64,000 nt of DNA from Collinsella sp. (lineage in GTDB: Bacteria; Actinomycetota; Coriobacteriia; Coriobacteriales; Coriobacteriaceae), in NCBI GenBank assembly GCA_019424905.1, contig JAHYYP010000003.1:1-64000 (forward strand), written 5' to 3'. The notes below the pieces were generated by a model. It searched no databases. It had not been told where the DNA came from and worked only from the letters and a program-made list of their open reading frames with translations. The position numbers were made by a program, and so were the translations under genes. Position 1 is the first letter of the stretch. Each line of letters begins with the position of its first letter. Below are positions 1 through 7,566 of the stretch, piece after piece.

Positions 1-244
1 GGGCTCCTGTCGTTTCCGTGCCCCTGGATTGGGTCATAGTGTCTGACTTATGCTCCACCTGCGATGTTGCCGTTGTTGGTGTAATGGGGCGGTGCAATGG
101 GGTCAGGTTAGTTTGCACCAAATATGTCCGACAAGAGGTTTGACGGATGTTTGGTTGGTGCCTGTTGAGGGTCTGGGTATCGGGGAGGGCGGGCTCCGTT
201 ATAATCGCCTAGAACATTAATTGGAAACGGGACGGGAGCCATAC
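1..244. other. Upstream region without a recognised gene
   Basis: No reading frame here looks coding on either strand. A TATAAT hexamer lies at 200-205, about 40 bases before the start of the DUF1846 gene, but I see no good -35 at 16-18 bases from it, so it is only a possible promoter. A GGGAG ribosome binding site sits at about 232-236. Confidence 0.35.
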
Positions 245-1726
245 ATGCGCCAGGGTTTCGACAACGCGAAGTATATCGAGCTGCAGGCCGCTCATATTAA
301 GGAGCGCATCTCGCAGTTTGGCGGCAAACTCTATTTGGAGTTTGGCGGCAAGCTGTTTGACGACTATCACGCGAGCCGCGTGCTGCCGGGTTTTGAGCCG
401 GATAGCAAGTTTCGCATGCTCAAGAGCATAGCCGACGACGTCGAGGTCATCATCGCCATTAACGCGAACCACATCGAGAAGAACAAAGCTCGCGGTGACC
501 TGGGCATTACCTATGACGAGGATGTGCTGCGCCTGGTTGACCTGTTCCGCGGCAACGGCTTTGCCGTCGCGGCTGTGGTCATCACGCAGTATGCCGGCCA
601 GCCCGCTGCCGATGTGTTCCGCAACCGCCTGAACGCGCTCGGTATTCCCGCCAAGCTGCACTATCCCATCGAGGGGTATCCGCACGATGTCGATCTGATC
701 GTGTCCGACGATGGCTACGGCAAGAACGAGTTTGTCGAGACCACCCGACCGCTCGTCGTGGTTACTGCCCCCGGTCCTGGCTCGGGCAAGCTTGCCACCT
801 GCCTGTCTCAGCTCTATCACGAGCACAAGCATGGCACGGCCGCCGGCTATGCCAAATTCGAGACCTTCCCGGTCTGGAATCTTCCTCTGACGCATCCGGT
901 CAATATTGCCTACGAGGCCGCCACGGCTGACCTCGATGACGCCAACATCATCGATTCGTTCCACCTTGAGGCCTACAACAAGACCACGGTCAACTACAAC
1001 CGCGACGTCGAGGCCTTCCCGGTAGTCCGTGCCCTGATGGAAAAGATCCTGGGCAAGAGCCCCTACCAGAGCCCTACGGACATGGGCGTCAATATGGTCG
1101 GCTTTGCCATCACCGATGACGATGCCTGCCGCGACGCTTCCAAGATGGAGATCGTCCGCCGCTACTTTACCGCGGTCGAAAATGTGCGCCGTACCGGCGT
1201 GGGCGATGAGCAAGTCGACCGTCTCAAGATTATTATGAAGAAAGCCGGCATCGATAAGAACTACTCACCGGCGCGCTCGGCGGCCCTCACCAGGGAGCAG
1301 CTGACGGGTGGTCCCGTGGGTGCCATGGTCATGCCCGATGGCTCCGTGGTGACCGGTAAGACCTCCACGCGCCTGGGCGCCGCAAGTTCGCTCATTATGA
1401 ACGCCCTCAAGCATGTCTCGGGCGTCGACCTTGAGCTCGAGGTCATTAGCGATGAGGCGATCGAGCCCATCAGCAAGCTCAAGACGCATTTCCTGGGCAG
1501 CAAAAACCCGCGCCTCCACACCGACGAGACGCTTATGGCGCTGTCGATCACCTCGGCCACGAGTGAGACGGCCGCTCGCGTCCTTTCGGGCCTGGAGCAG
1601 CTGCGCGGTTGCGATGCCTTCTTTAGCGTGATTATCTCGCCGACGGACGAGACGGTACTGCGCAAACTGGGTATCAACGTGTGCTGCGAGCCCAAGTTTG
1701 AGCGCCGCGGTTTCTTCCATCGCTAA
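245..1726 (+). CDS. DUF1846 (UPF0371) family protein
   Basis: A 493-residue protein, the usual length of the DUF1846/UPF0371 family of Firmicutes and Actinobacteria, whose function is not settled. The opening MRQGFDNAKYIELQ, the segment KLYLEFGGKLFDDYHASRVLPGF and a glycine-rich PGPGSGKLATCLSQ segment near residue 180 are typical. The ATG at 245 is chosen over an in-frame ATG at 221 because the GGGAG site is 8-9 bases before it and the family starts there. It is monocistronic, with its own terminator at 1761. Identity is firm at family level; the biochemical role is unknown. Confidence 0.9.
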   Translation: MRQGFDNAKYIELQAAHIKERISQFGGKLYLEFGGKLFDDYHASRVLPGFEPDSKFRMLKSIADDVEVIIAINANHIEKNKARGDLGITYDEDVLRLVDLFRGNGFAVAAVVITQYAGQPAADVFRNRLNALGIPAKLHYPIEGYPHDVDLIVSDDGYGKNEFVETTRPLVVVTAPGPGSGKLATCLSQLYHEHKHGTAAGYAKFETFPVWNLPLTHPVNIAYEAATADLDDANIIDSFHLEAYNKTTVNYNRDVEAFPVVRALMEKILGKSPYQSPTDMGVNMVGFAITDDDACRDASKMEIVRRYFTAVENVRRTGVGDEQVDRLKIIMKKAGIDKNYSPARSAALTREQLTGGPVGAMVMPDGSVVTGKTSTRLGAASSLIMNALKHVSGVDLELEVISDEAIEPISKLKTHFLGSKNPRLHTDETLMALSITSATSETAARVLSGLEQLRGCDAFFSVIISPTDETVLRKLGINVCCEPKFERRGFFHR

Positions 1727-1760
1727 GTTTGAAGCACCGCGGTAATTGCATTGCATTTTG

Positions 1761-1793
1761 GCCGTATCGGGTTAGCGCCCGGTACGGCTTTTT
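1761..1793 (+). terminator. Rho-independent terminator after the DUF1846 gene
   Basis: An 11-base stem (GCCGTATCGGG with CCCGGTACGGC, one G-T pair), a 6-base loop and a TTTTT run. Confidence 0.85.
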
Positions 1794-1982
1794 GATCAAT
1801 AAAGCGTCTATTTCGGCGAAAAATAGCCGTTTACCTGCCTAGAAACAATTTGAGCGGTATACAATAACCGTAACTGTTTCATCCTTAGCGGGATGCCGCA
1901 TGATGGATATTACCTGCCATCGTGAGGTGTGTCGGTCGCGCACGGCGCGTTAGATGCTCGTGCTCGGTTTGAGGAGGCTGCT

Positions 1983-2321
1983 ATGGCGGGCAAGGGTCGT
2001 GCGAGTGTCAACGATATGAAGCGTGTCGAGGTGCTGGTGTTGATGGAGATCGACCAGCAAACCGAAGACAATGGCGGGCCGTATGGTTTCTCGCGCAAAA
2101 CGCTTGCCGAGCGCGTGGGGGTTTCGCCGTATCGTGCCCGCGCCGCAATCGATCGCTTGGATTCCGAAGGCATGATTGATGTCGTCTCGCGTTATAGCGA
2201 CGACGGCGGTCAGCTTGCAAATGGCATTTGCCTCACCGAACGTGGCAAGTGGTATCTTGAGGGCGTCCGTACCGGCATGCTCGTTCAAGAAATGCTCGAA
2301 GACGAGGTTGCTGATCGATAG
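1983..2321 (+). CDS. Small winged-helix DNA-binding protein
   Basis: A 112-residue basic protein. The central part (about residues 35-65, FSRKTLAERVGVSPYRAR then AIDRLDSEGMIDVV) reads as a helix-turn-helix with a following wing, like MarR- or FaeA-type domains. The ATG at 1983 is preceded by GAGGAGG at 1971-1977. It is a stand-alone gene between two terminators, just upstream of pyrG. Target and signal are unknown. A palindrome in the pyrG promoter (2416-2428) is one nearby candidate site, but nothing in the sequence proves the link. Confidence 0.75.
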   Translation: MAGKGRASVNDMKRVEVLVLMEIDQQTEDNGGPYGFSRKTLAERVGVSPYRARAAIDRLDSEGMIDVVSRYSDDGGQLANGICLTERGKWYLEGVRTGMLVQEMLEDEVADR

Positions 2322-2345
2322 CATCATGTAATCCTTGCCATAGCG

Positions 2346-2376
2346 ACGCCGCCTGGGAAACCGGGCGGCGTTTTGT
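2346..2376 (+). terminator. Rho-independent terminator after the winged-helix gene
   Basis: An 11-base stem (ACGCCGCCTGG with CCGGGCGGCGT, one G-T pair) followed by TTTTG TTT. Confidence 0.8.
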
Positions 2377-2412
2377 TTCAAGATTGAGAAATGCAATCGC
2401 ACGCGAGAAAAA

Positions 2413-2441
2413 TTGCGAACGGTTCGCGGTGCGAGTATTAC
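2413..2441 (+). promoter_or_regulatory. Putative pyrG promoter with a palindrome in the spacer
   Basis: TTGCGA (2413-2418), a 17-base spacer and TATTAC (2436-2441), each four of six to consensus. The 13-base perfect palindrome GCGAACGGTTCGC (2416-2428) overlaps the -35 and spacer, where a repressor would compete with RNA polymerase. Confidence 0.45.
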
Positions 2442-2499
2442 AATGAAGACCCGTAAGATGTGGATAAACAACTTCTACGGGAAGCGCAGGTAACTCAAT

Positions 2500-4161
2500 A
2501 TGACCAAGCATGTGTTCGTAACCGGTGGCGTGGTTTCGTCCCTGGGCAAGGGTATCACCGCGGCCTCGCTGGGCCGTCTGCTCAAGTCGCGTGGCTACAA
2601 AGTAACGATGCAGAAGGCCGACCCGTATCTGAACGTCGACCCCGGTACCATGAGCCCCTTCCAGCATGGTGAGGTCTTCGTTACCGAGGACGGTTACGAG
2701 TCCGACCTGGACCTGGGTCATTACGAGCGCTTTATTGATGAGAACCTGACCCGCGATTCCAACTTTACGACCGGTGCCATCTACAAAAGCCTAATCGCCC
2801 GCGAGCGTCGCGGCGACTTTTTGGGCGGTACCGTGCAGGTGATTCCCCACGTCACCAATGCCATTAAGGACAAGTTCCGCCGCATCGAGGAGCAGACCGG
2901 CTCCGATGTAGTCATCACCGAGCTGGGCGGCACGATCGGCGACATCGAGTCGCAGCCGTTTGTCGAGGCCATCCGTCAGTACCGCAAGGAGGCCGGCCCC
3001 GAGAACGTCTGCTACATCCACGTGTCGCTCGTTCCCTATATCGCCGCCGCCCATGAGGTCAAGACCAAGCCCACGCAGCATTCCGTCAAGGAGCTCCGCA
3101 GCTTTGGCATCCAGCCCGATATCATCGTGCTGCGCTCCGACCACCATATCGATGACGCTATCCGCGGAAAGATCGCAAGCTTCTGCGACGTCGACACCGA
3201 TTGCGTCTTTACCAACGAGGACTGCGCGAGCATTTACGATGTTCCGCAGCTGCTTGCCGAGCAGGACTTTGACCTGCGCATTTGCGAGCGCCTGGGTCTG
3301 GATCCGCGTGAGCGCGACATGAGCGAGTGGAACGAGTTCCTGCGCAAACAGAATCACGCCAACCATCACGCCGACAAGGTGAAGATCGCCGTCGTGGGTA
3401 AGTACACGCAGCTGCCCGATGCGTACCTGTCGGTTATCGAGGCCCTGCACCATGCGGGCGTCTTCTACGATCGCCATGTGGACGTCCAGCTGGTCGACGG
3501 CGAGAGCCTCGACGAGCAGAATGTCTCCGAGGTTCTGGGCGACGCCTCGGGCATCCTGGTCCCCGGCGGCTTTGGCAAGCGCGCCCTGGAGGGCAAGATC
3601 CTCGCGGCCGAGTTTGCCCGTGAGCACAAGATTCCGTATCTGGGCATTTGCCTGGGTATGCAGGTCGCCGTGTGCGAGTTCGCCCGCAATGTCGTTGGCC
3701 TTGCCGGTGCCAGCTCCTCCGAGTTTGATCCGGACGGTCCGTATAGCGTCATCGATCTGATGAGCTCGCAGGAGGACGTGACCGAGAAGGGCGGCACCAT
3801 GCGCCTGGGCGCCTATCCGTGCAAGCTCGCCGCCGATACCCTTGCTCGCGAGGCATATGGTGAGGAACTCGTCTACGAGCGTCACCGTCACCGCTTTGAG
3901 TTCAACAACGCTTTCCGTGACCAGCTCGAGGACGCCGGCTTGGTTATCTCGGGTCTGTCGCCCGACGAGCGCCTGGTCGAGATGGTCGAGCTGCCGCGCG
4001 ACGTGCATCCGTGGTATGTGGCAACCCAGGCTCACCCCGAGTTCAAGAGCCGCCCGACCAACCCGCAGCCGCTGTTCCGAGAGTTCGTGCGTGCCTCGAT
4101 CGGTCAGCACGAGGGTGTCGATCGCCTGCAGGTGACGCCCATGAACCTCGCTACGGACTAA
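2500..4161 (+). CDS. pyrG: CTP synthase
   Basis: Makes CTP from UTP, ATP and glutamine in the last step of de novo pyrimidine nucleotide synthesis. At 553 residues it has the normal length. The N-terminal synthetase domain (about 1-267) carries the FVTGGVVSSLGKGI nucleotide-binding start and the PYLNVDPGTMSPFQHGEVF segment. The C-terminal class I glutamine amidotransferase domain has the catalytic triad: Cys384 in GICLGMQ, and His512 and Glu514 in QAHPEF. xerD starts 2 bases after the stop, so the two are probably co-transcribed. Confidence 0.98.
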   Translation: MTKHVFVTGGVVSSLGKGITAASLGRLLKSRGYKVTMQKADPYLNVDPGTMSPFQHGEVFVTEDGYESDLDLGHYERFIDENLTRDSNFTTGAIYKSLIARERRGDFLGGTVQVIPHVTNAIKDKFRRIEEQTGSDVVITELGGTIGDIESQPFVEAIRQYRKEAGPENVCYIHVSLVPYIAAAHEVKTKPTQHSVKELRSFGIQPDIIVLRSDHHIDDAIRGKIASFCDVDTDCVFTNEDCASIYDVPQLLAEQDFDLRICERLGLDPRERDMSEWNEFLRKQNHANHHADKVKIAVVGKYTQLPDAYLSVIEALHHAGVFYDRHVDVQLVDGESLDEQNVSEVLGDASGILVPGGFGKRALEGKILAAEFAREHKIPYLGICLGMQVAVCEFARNVVGLAGASSSEFDPDGPYSVIDLMSSQEDVTEKGGTMRLGAYPCKLAADTLAREAYGEELVYERHRHRFEFNNAFRDQLEDAGLVISGLSPDERLVEMVELPRDVHPWYVATQAHPEFKSRPTNPQPLFREFVRASIGQHEGVDRLQVTPMNLATD

Positions 4162-4163
4162 GG

Positions 4164-5105
4164 GTGCCGGCGAATAAGGAACATACCGAAGCTACTCCCT
4201 CGTCGCTCGCCGTGGCGGCGGGGGAGTATCTCGATTACCTCGCGGTCGAGCGGGGTTTGGCGCGCAACACGATTGCGGCCTATCGTCGTGACCTGACGAC
4301 GTACTGCGCCTATCTGGAGCGGGCGGGTATTGTGTCTTTTGAAGAGGTGACCCGTCAGGTCGTGGAGGGCTTTGTCGCCGACCGTCGCGATGGGGGCTAT
4401 TCGGATGCCTCGGTGGAGCGTGCGCTTGCGGCCGTGAAGGGCCTGCATGCCTTTTTGGTGCGCGATGGGGCTGTGGCCCAAAATCCAACGGCGGCGTTGC
4501 GCCTGCCTAAAAAGGCTGAGCGTTTGCCGGAGTATCTATCGGTGGAGGATGTCTCGGCGCTGCTCGATCAAGATTTCCCCGAGGGCGAGATGGGCTTGCG
4601 CGACCATGCCATCTTGGAAGTGCTCTATGGATGCGGTTTGCGTGTGAGCGAGTTGGTGGGACTCGATGTGGGCGATATCCATATCGACGATGGCTTTGTG
4701 CTCGTTCGCGGTAAGGGCTCGAAGGAACGCCTGTCCCCGCTGGTGGGAAGCGCGGCGCGAGCTCTGGCGCTTTATGTAACTGAGGGGCGTTCTCGCTTGG
4801 CGGCCCATGCCCGCGGAACCGAGACCTCGGCGGTCTTTTTAAATAAGAACGGCCGCCGTCTGTCGCGCCAGGGCATCCATGCCATCTGTGAGCGCTACGG
4901 GCGCCAGGTGGGACTGGTGGGGCTCCATCCCCATACGCTGCGTCACTCCTTTGCCACCCATATGCTTGCGGGCGGCGCAGACCTCCGTGTGCTACAGGAG
5001 ATCTTGGGACATGCCGATATATCGACCACGCAGGTCTACACGCATGTCGATCGTACGCAACTGACCGAGGTCTATTTGGCGGCGCACCCGCTGGCACATC
5101 GTTAA
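4164..5105 (+). CDS. xerD: Tyrosine recombinase XerD
   Basis: A 313-residue site-specific recombinase that resolves chromosome dimers at dif. The N-terminal SAM-like core-binding domain covers about 15-105. The catalytic set is complete: Arg160 (YGCGLRVSEL), Lys184 (GKGSKERL), His257 and Arg260 (HTLRH), His283 (LGHAD) and the nucleophile Tyr292 (QVYTH). The start is taken as the GTG at 4164, directly after the pyrG stop. A longer in-frame reading into pyrG exists, but the family begins near here. There is no clear ribosome binding site, which suggests translational coupling to pyrG. XerC versus XerD assignment is by resemblance only. Confidence 0.9.
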   Translation: MPANKEHTEATPSSLAVAAGEYLDYLAVERGLARNTIAAYRRDLTTYCAYLERAGIVSFEEVTRQVVEGFVADRRDGGYSDASVERALAAVKGLHAFLVRDGAVAQNPTAALRLPKKAERLPEYLSVEDVSALLDQDFPEGEMGLRDHAILEVLYGCGLRVSELVGLDVGDIHIDDGFVLVRGKGSKERLSPLVGSAARALALYVTEGRSRLAAHARGTETSAVFLNKNGRRLSRQGIHAICERYGRQVGLVGLHPHTLRHSFATHMLAGGADLRVLQEILGHADISTTQVYTHVDRTQLTEVYLAAHPLAHR

Positions 5106-5137
5106 CACATCGCTGACCTGCATATTTATAGGTATTT

Positions 5138-5208
5138 GGGGACGGGCTCCAGATTGCCGCGGCGTGCTTTTGCGCGCGCATGGGCAATCTGGGGCCCGTC
5201 CCATTTTT
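5138..5208 (+). terminator. Long hairpin terminator after xerD
   Basis: A 20-base stem (5139-5158 with 5183-5202) with a single G-T pair, a 24-base loop and an ATTTTT tail. The left arm begins inside ATTTGGGGACGGG (5134-5146), a string that recurs inverted at 56320-56332. Confidence 0.75.
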
Positions 5209-5366
5209 CGCCACTTGGCGTCGCGGTGGTGGGCCGCACGTGCCTTGGGTGGGGGAGTTTGGGGGCGATGTGAACGGCATGTAAAGGGACGTAAAAATCG
5301 CCTCAAGGTCAACTTGAAGGTTGAGGTTCGCGGGTGTGGTTCTACAGGTGGCATCACGCCTTTGCT

Positions 5367-5427
5367 GAAAACACAATATATTGTGTTTTCGAACATATGC
5401 TTGGGGGTGTTTTGCAATATATGGTGA
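5367..5427. promoter_or_regulatory. Candidate tandem NrdR boxes upstream of mraZ
   Basis: A perfect 24-base palindrome (5367-5390) contains ACACAATATATTGTGT (5371-5386), which fits the known NrdR box consensus exactly. A second, weaker copy, TTGCAATATATGGTGA (5412-5427, 11 of 16 identical), starts 41 bases later, close to four helical turns. NrdR normally represses ribonucleotide reductase genes, but none is seen here. The rest of the 5106-5567 gap contains no gene that I can support. Confidence 0.6.
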
Positions 5428-5446
5428 GTGGAGTGGAGGGGCGGGG

Positions 5447-5483
5447 TGGGGGAAGGGGTGGGGAAAGGTGTTGAAAAATGGGG
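5447..5483 (+). promoter_or_regulatory. G-rich direct repeats, possible MraZ operator
   Basis: TGGGG-type pentamers occur at 5447, 5459 and 5479, running into the mraZ -35 box. MraZ is known to bind TGGG-type direct repeats about 10 bases apart in front of its own gene. Spacing here is 12 and 20 bases, so the match is only partial. Confidence 0.35.
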
Positions 5484-5499
5484 CGGTTCCCCATATTAT
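5471..5499 (+). promoter_or_regulatory. Promoter of the division and cell wall operon
   Basis: TTGAAA (5471-5476), a 17-base spacer and TATTAT (5494-5499), a good housekeeping-sigma promoter about 70 bases before mraZ. Two short G/C hairpins (5480-5492, and about 5515-5531) flank the -10 and the probable start of transcription. Confidence 0.65.
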
Positions 5500-5567
5500 T
5501 GATGACGTCGACAGGCGGGGTGGTTCCCCGCGTACGTGCCATCTGAGTAACCGAGGGGAGGGCGCAC

Positions 5568-6002
5568 ATGGGAATGACTGGTGCATACGAGCGCAATCTC
5601 GATGCAAAAGGTCGTCTGTCCCTGCCTGCACCCCTTCGCGAGGAGCTTGGAGAGCACGTTCGCGTGTTCAAAGCCCTGGATGTCGATGCTCTGTACGTGT
5701 TCTCTGCCGAGGCCTTCGATAAGTGGGTCGAAGGACTCTTCGCGGGTCGTGAGGGCCACGAGGGTTTTAACCCGCGTGACATTAATGACCAGAAGCTCAT
5801 GAGGGCGATCAACAAGCGCACCACGTCGATGGACGTGGACAGCGCCGGTCGTATCGGTCTTTCCGAGTCTCTCCGCAAGCAGGCGAACCTCGACCGCGAG
5901 GTCACGGTTGTGGGCAACTACGACCACCTTGAGGTTTGGGATCGCGCCGCGGCCGATGAGGACGATGACGATGAGGCCCTGCTGGACCTCTTCTTCTCGT
6001 AA
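5568..6002 (+). CDS. mraZ: Transcriptional regulator MraZ
   Basis: A 144-residue protein, the standard MraZ length, with two SpoVT/AbrB-type swapped-hairpin units. The signatures MTGAYERNLDAKGRLSLP (start) and DSAGRIGLSESLR (about 87-99) are both present. It is a DNA-binding regulator that usually represses its own division and cell wall operon. The acidic tail (EDDDDEALLDLFF) is longer than in many homologues. The ATG at 5568 follows GAGGGGAGG. It is first in the cluster, 20 bases before rsmH. Confidence 0.96.
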   Translation: MGMTGAYERNLDAKGRLSLPAPLREELGEHVRVFKALDVDALYVFSAEAFDKWVEGLFAGREGHEGFNPRDINDQKLMRAINKRTTSMDVDSAGRIGLSESLRKQANLDREVTVVGNYDHLEVWDRAAADEDDDDEALLDLFFS

Positions 6003-6022
6003 GGGCAAGGCACGGGTAACGG

Positions 6023-6988
6023 ATGGAGCGTGGGATCTTGACACAAGAATATCGGCATGAACCTGTCATGCTCGGCGAAGTGCTTGAGTCGCTGCAGCTC
6101 AAGAGCGGCTCCGTTGTCTGCGATTGCACCCTTGGCGGTGCCGGCCATTCGGTAAAGATGGCCGCGCAGGTGGGGGAAACCGGCCTTTTGCTCGGCGTCG
6201 ATCAGGACGACATGGCCCTCGAGGCCGCTGGCGCCCGTCTGGACCGCGAGGTTCCCGGCGTTCCGCACCAGCTGCTGAAGGGCAACTTCGGCGACTTGGA
6301 CGAGCTGCTTTGCTCGGCCGAGGTGCCCGGGGTCGATGGCTTCCTGTTCGATTTGGGCGTTTCGTCACCGCAACTCGATATCCCTGGCAGGGGCTTTTCG
6401 TATAACGAGGACGCCCCATTGGACATGCGGATGGATCCGGGTAATAACACCTTAAACGCAGCTGAGGTCATCAACACCTATAACGAACACGACCTCGCCC
6501 GGATTCTACGCGTCTACGGCGAAGAGAAGTTCGCCTCGCAGATCGCGCGCGAGATCGTGCGCCGCCGCGAGCAAGAACCGATCGAAACCACCGGCCAATT
6601 TGTCGAGATCATCAAGGCGGGTATCCCGGCTGCCGCTCGTCGGCATGGCGGACACCCGGCCAAGAAAAGTTTCCAGGCCATTCGCATCGAGGTCAATCAC
6701 GAGCTCGATGTGCTCGAACGAGGGCTTGATGCCGCCACCAGGTGGCTCAACCCGGGCGGACGTATCTGCGTCATCTCGTATCACTCGCTCGAGGACCGTA
6801 TCGTAAAGAACCACTTTAAGGAGATGAGCCAGGGGTGCACGTGTCCGCCGGAGATTCCGGTGTGCGTGTGCGGCAACGTGCCGATACTCAAGGTCATCAC
6901 CCGCAAACCCTTGGTTGCCCAGCCTGATGAGGTTGAGCGCAACCCTCGGGCGAGATCAGCCAAAATCCGCGTGGCGCAGCGTCTGTAG
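6023..6988 (+). CDS. rsmH: 16S rRNA (cytosine-1402-N4)-methyltransferase
   Basis: A 321-residue S-adenosylmethionine-dependent methyltransferase that N4-methylates C1402 in the 16S rRNA decoding centre. Typical blocks are HEPVMLGEVLE, the SAM site CTLGGAGHS (about 36-44), FDLGVSSPQLD and FQAIRIEVNHEL, with VISYHSLEDRIVK near the C-terminus. The ATG at 6023 has a weak ribosome binding site. A TTG at 6038 with GGAG 8 bases upstream is a credible alternative start five codons later. It lies second in the cluster, as usual. Confidence 0.96.
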   Translation: MERGILTQEYRHEPVMLGEVLESLQLKSGSVVCDCTLGGAGHSVKMAAQVGETGLLLGVDQDDMALEAAGARLDREVPGVPHQLLKGNFGDLDELLCSAEVPGVDGFLFDLGVSSPQLDIPGRGFSYNEDAPLDMRMDPGNNTLNAAEVINTYNEHDLARILRVYGEEKFASQIAREIVRRREQEPIETTGQFVEIIKAGIPAAARRHGGHPAKKSFQAIRIEVNHELDVLERGLDAATRWLNPGGRICVISYHSLEDRIVKNHFKEMSQGCTCPPEIPVCVCGNVPILKVITRKPLVAQPDEVERNPRARSAKIRVAQRL

Positions 6989-7078
6989 GCGCGACCGCGC
7001 GATATTGGACCTCCCGCTCGCACCATAAACGAAGCTTAAACACACTACCAACGTACTCGGGATGGGAGGCGGCATATC

Positions 7079-7549
7079 ATGGGCTACAACACTTCAAGCG
7101 CAGCACTCGCCTATGATATGAACGCCATGCCCGCCTATCGTGAGACGCCGCAGGCCCCCGTTGCTCCCCGTGAGCAGCTCACGCCGCGCTTTGATGTCTA
7201 CACGGGCGCGGGCCGTCAGGCAAACCAGGCGGTAAGTCCGGTTTTCATGAGCGTTCTTAAAACGTTTTGCATCATTGCGGCTATCTTCATGACGATCGGC
7301 GTCGCCCGCGTGGCGCTCGCCGGCGTTACGGCCCAGGTGCTCAACAGCAACGCCGAGCTTACCAACACGCTCGAAAAGGCGACCGATGAGAGCTCCGACC
7401 TGGAGGTCATGCATTCGGTCTATGGCGCCGACACGCGCATCCGCGACCTTGCGGGCGCTTATGGCATGGTGGAGCCCAGCGAGAGCGTTACACTTGACTT
7501 TTCGCAGGATGCAGCCGCGGGCGCCAACGCGACCGCGACCGCTCAGTAG
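7079..7549 (+). CDS. FtsL-like division protein
   Basis: A 156-residue bitopic membrane protein. It has a cytoplasmic N-terminus of about 55 residues, one membrane segment (about 58-82, VFMSVLKTFCIIAAIFMTIG and on), then an extracytoplasmic part that opens as a probable coiled coil (NSNAELTNTLEKATDESSDL). Sequence conservation of FtsL is poor. The call rests on topology and on its place between rsmH and the transpeptidase gene, where ftsL always lies. FtsL joins FtsQ/DivIB and FtsB/DivIC to activate septal peptidoglycan synthesis. GGGAGG lies 9 bases before the start. Confidence 0.75.
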   Translation: MGYNTSSAALAYDMNAMPAYRETPQAPVAPREQLTPRFDVYTGAGRQANQAVSPVFMSVLKTFCIIAAIFMTIGVARVALAGVTAQVLNSNAELTNTLEKATDESSDLEVMHSVYGADTRIRDLAGAYGMVEPSESVTLDFSQDAAAGANATATAQ

Positions 7550-7566
7550 CAAGACGGTAGCTGAGT

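Noticed and set aside
2416..2428. GCGAACGGTTCGC read as an SOS (LexA) box
   Set aside because: The Gram-positive SOS box needs GAAC-N4-GTTC; here only one base separates the halves.
2791..4110. Long open frame antisense to pyrG
   Set aside because: It is a by-product of GC-rich codon bias opposite a strongly conserved gene; it has no motif or ribosome binding site.
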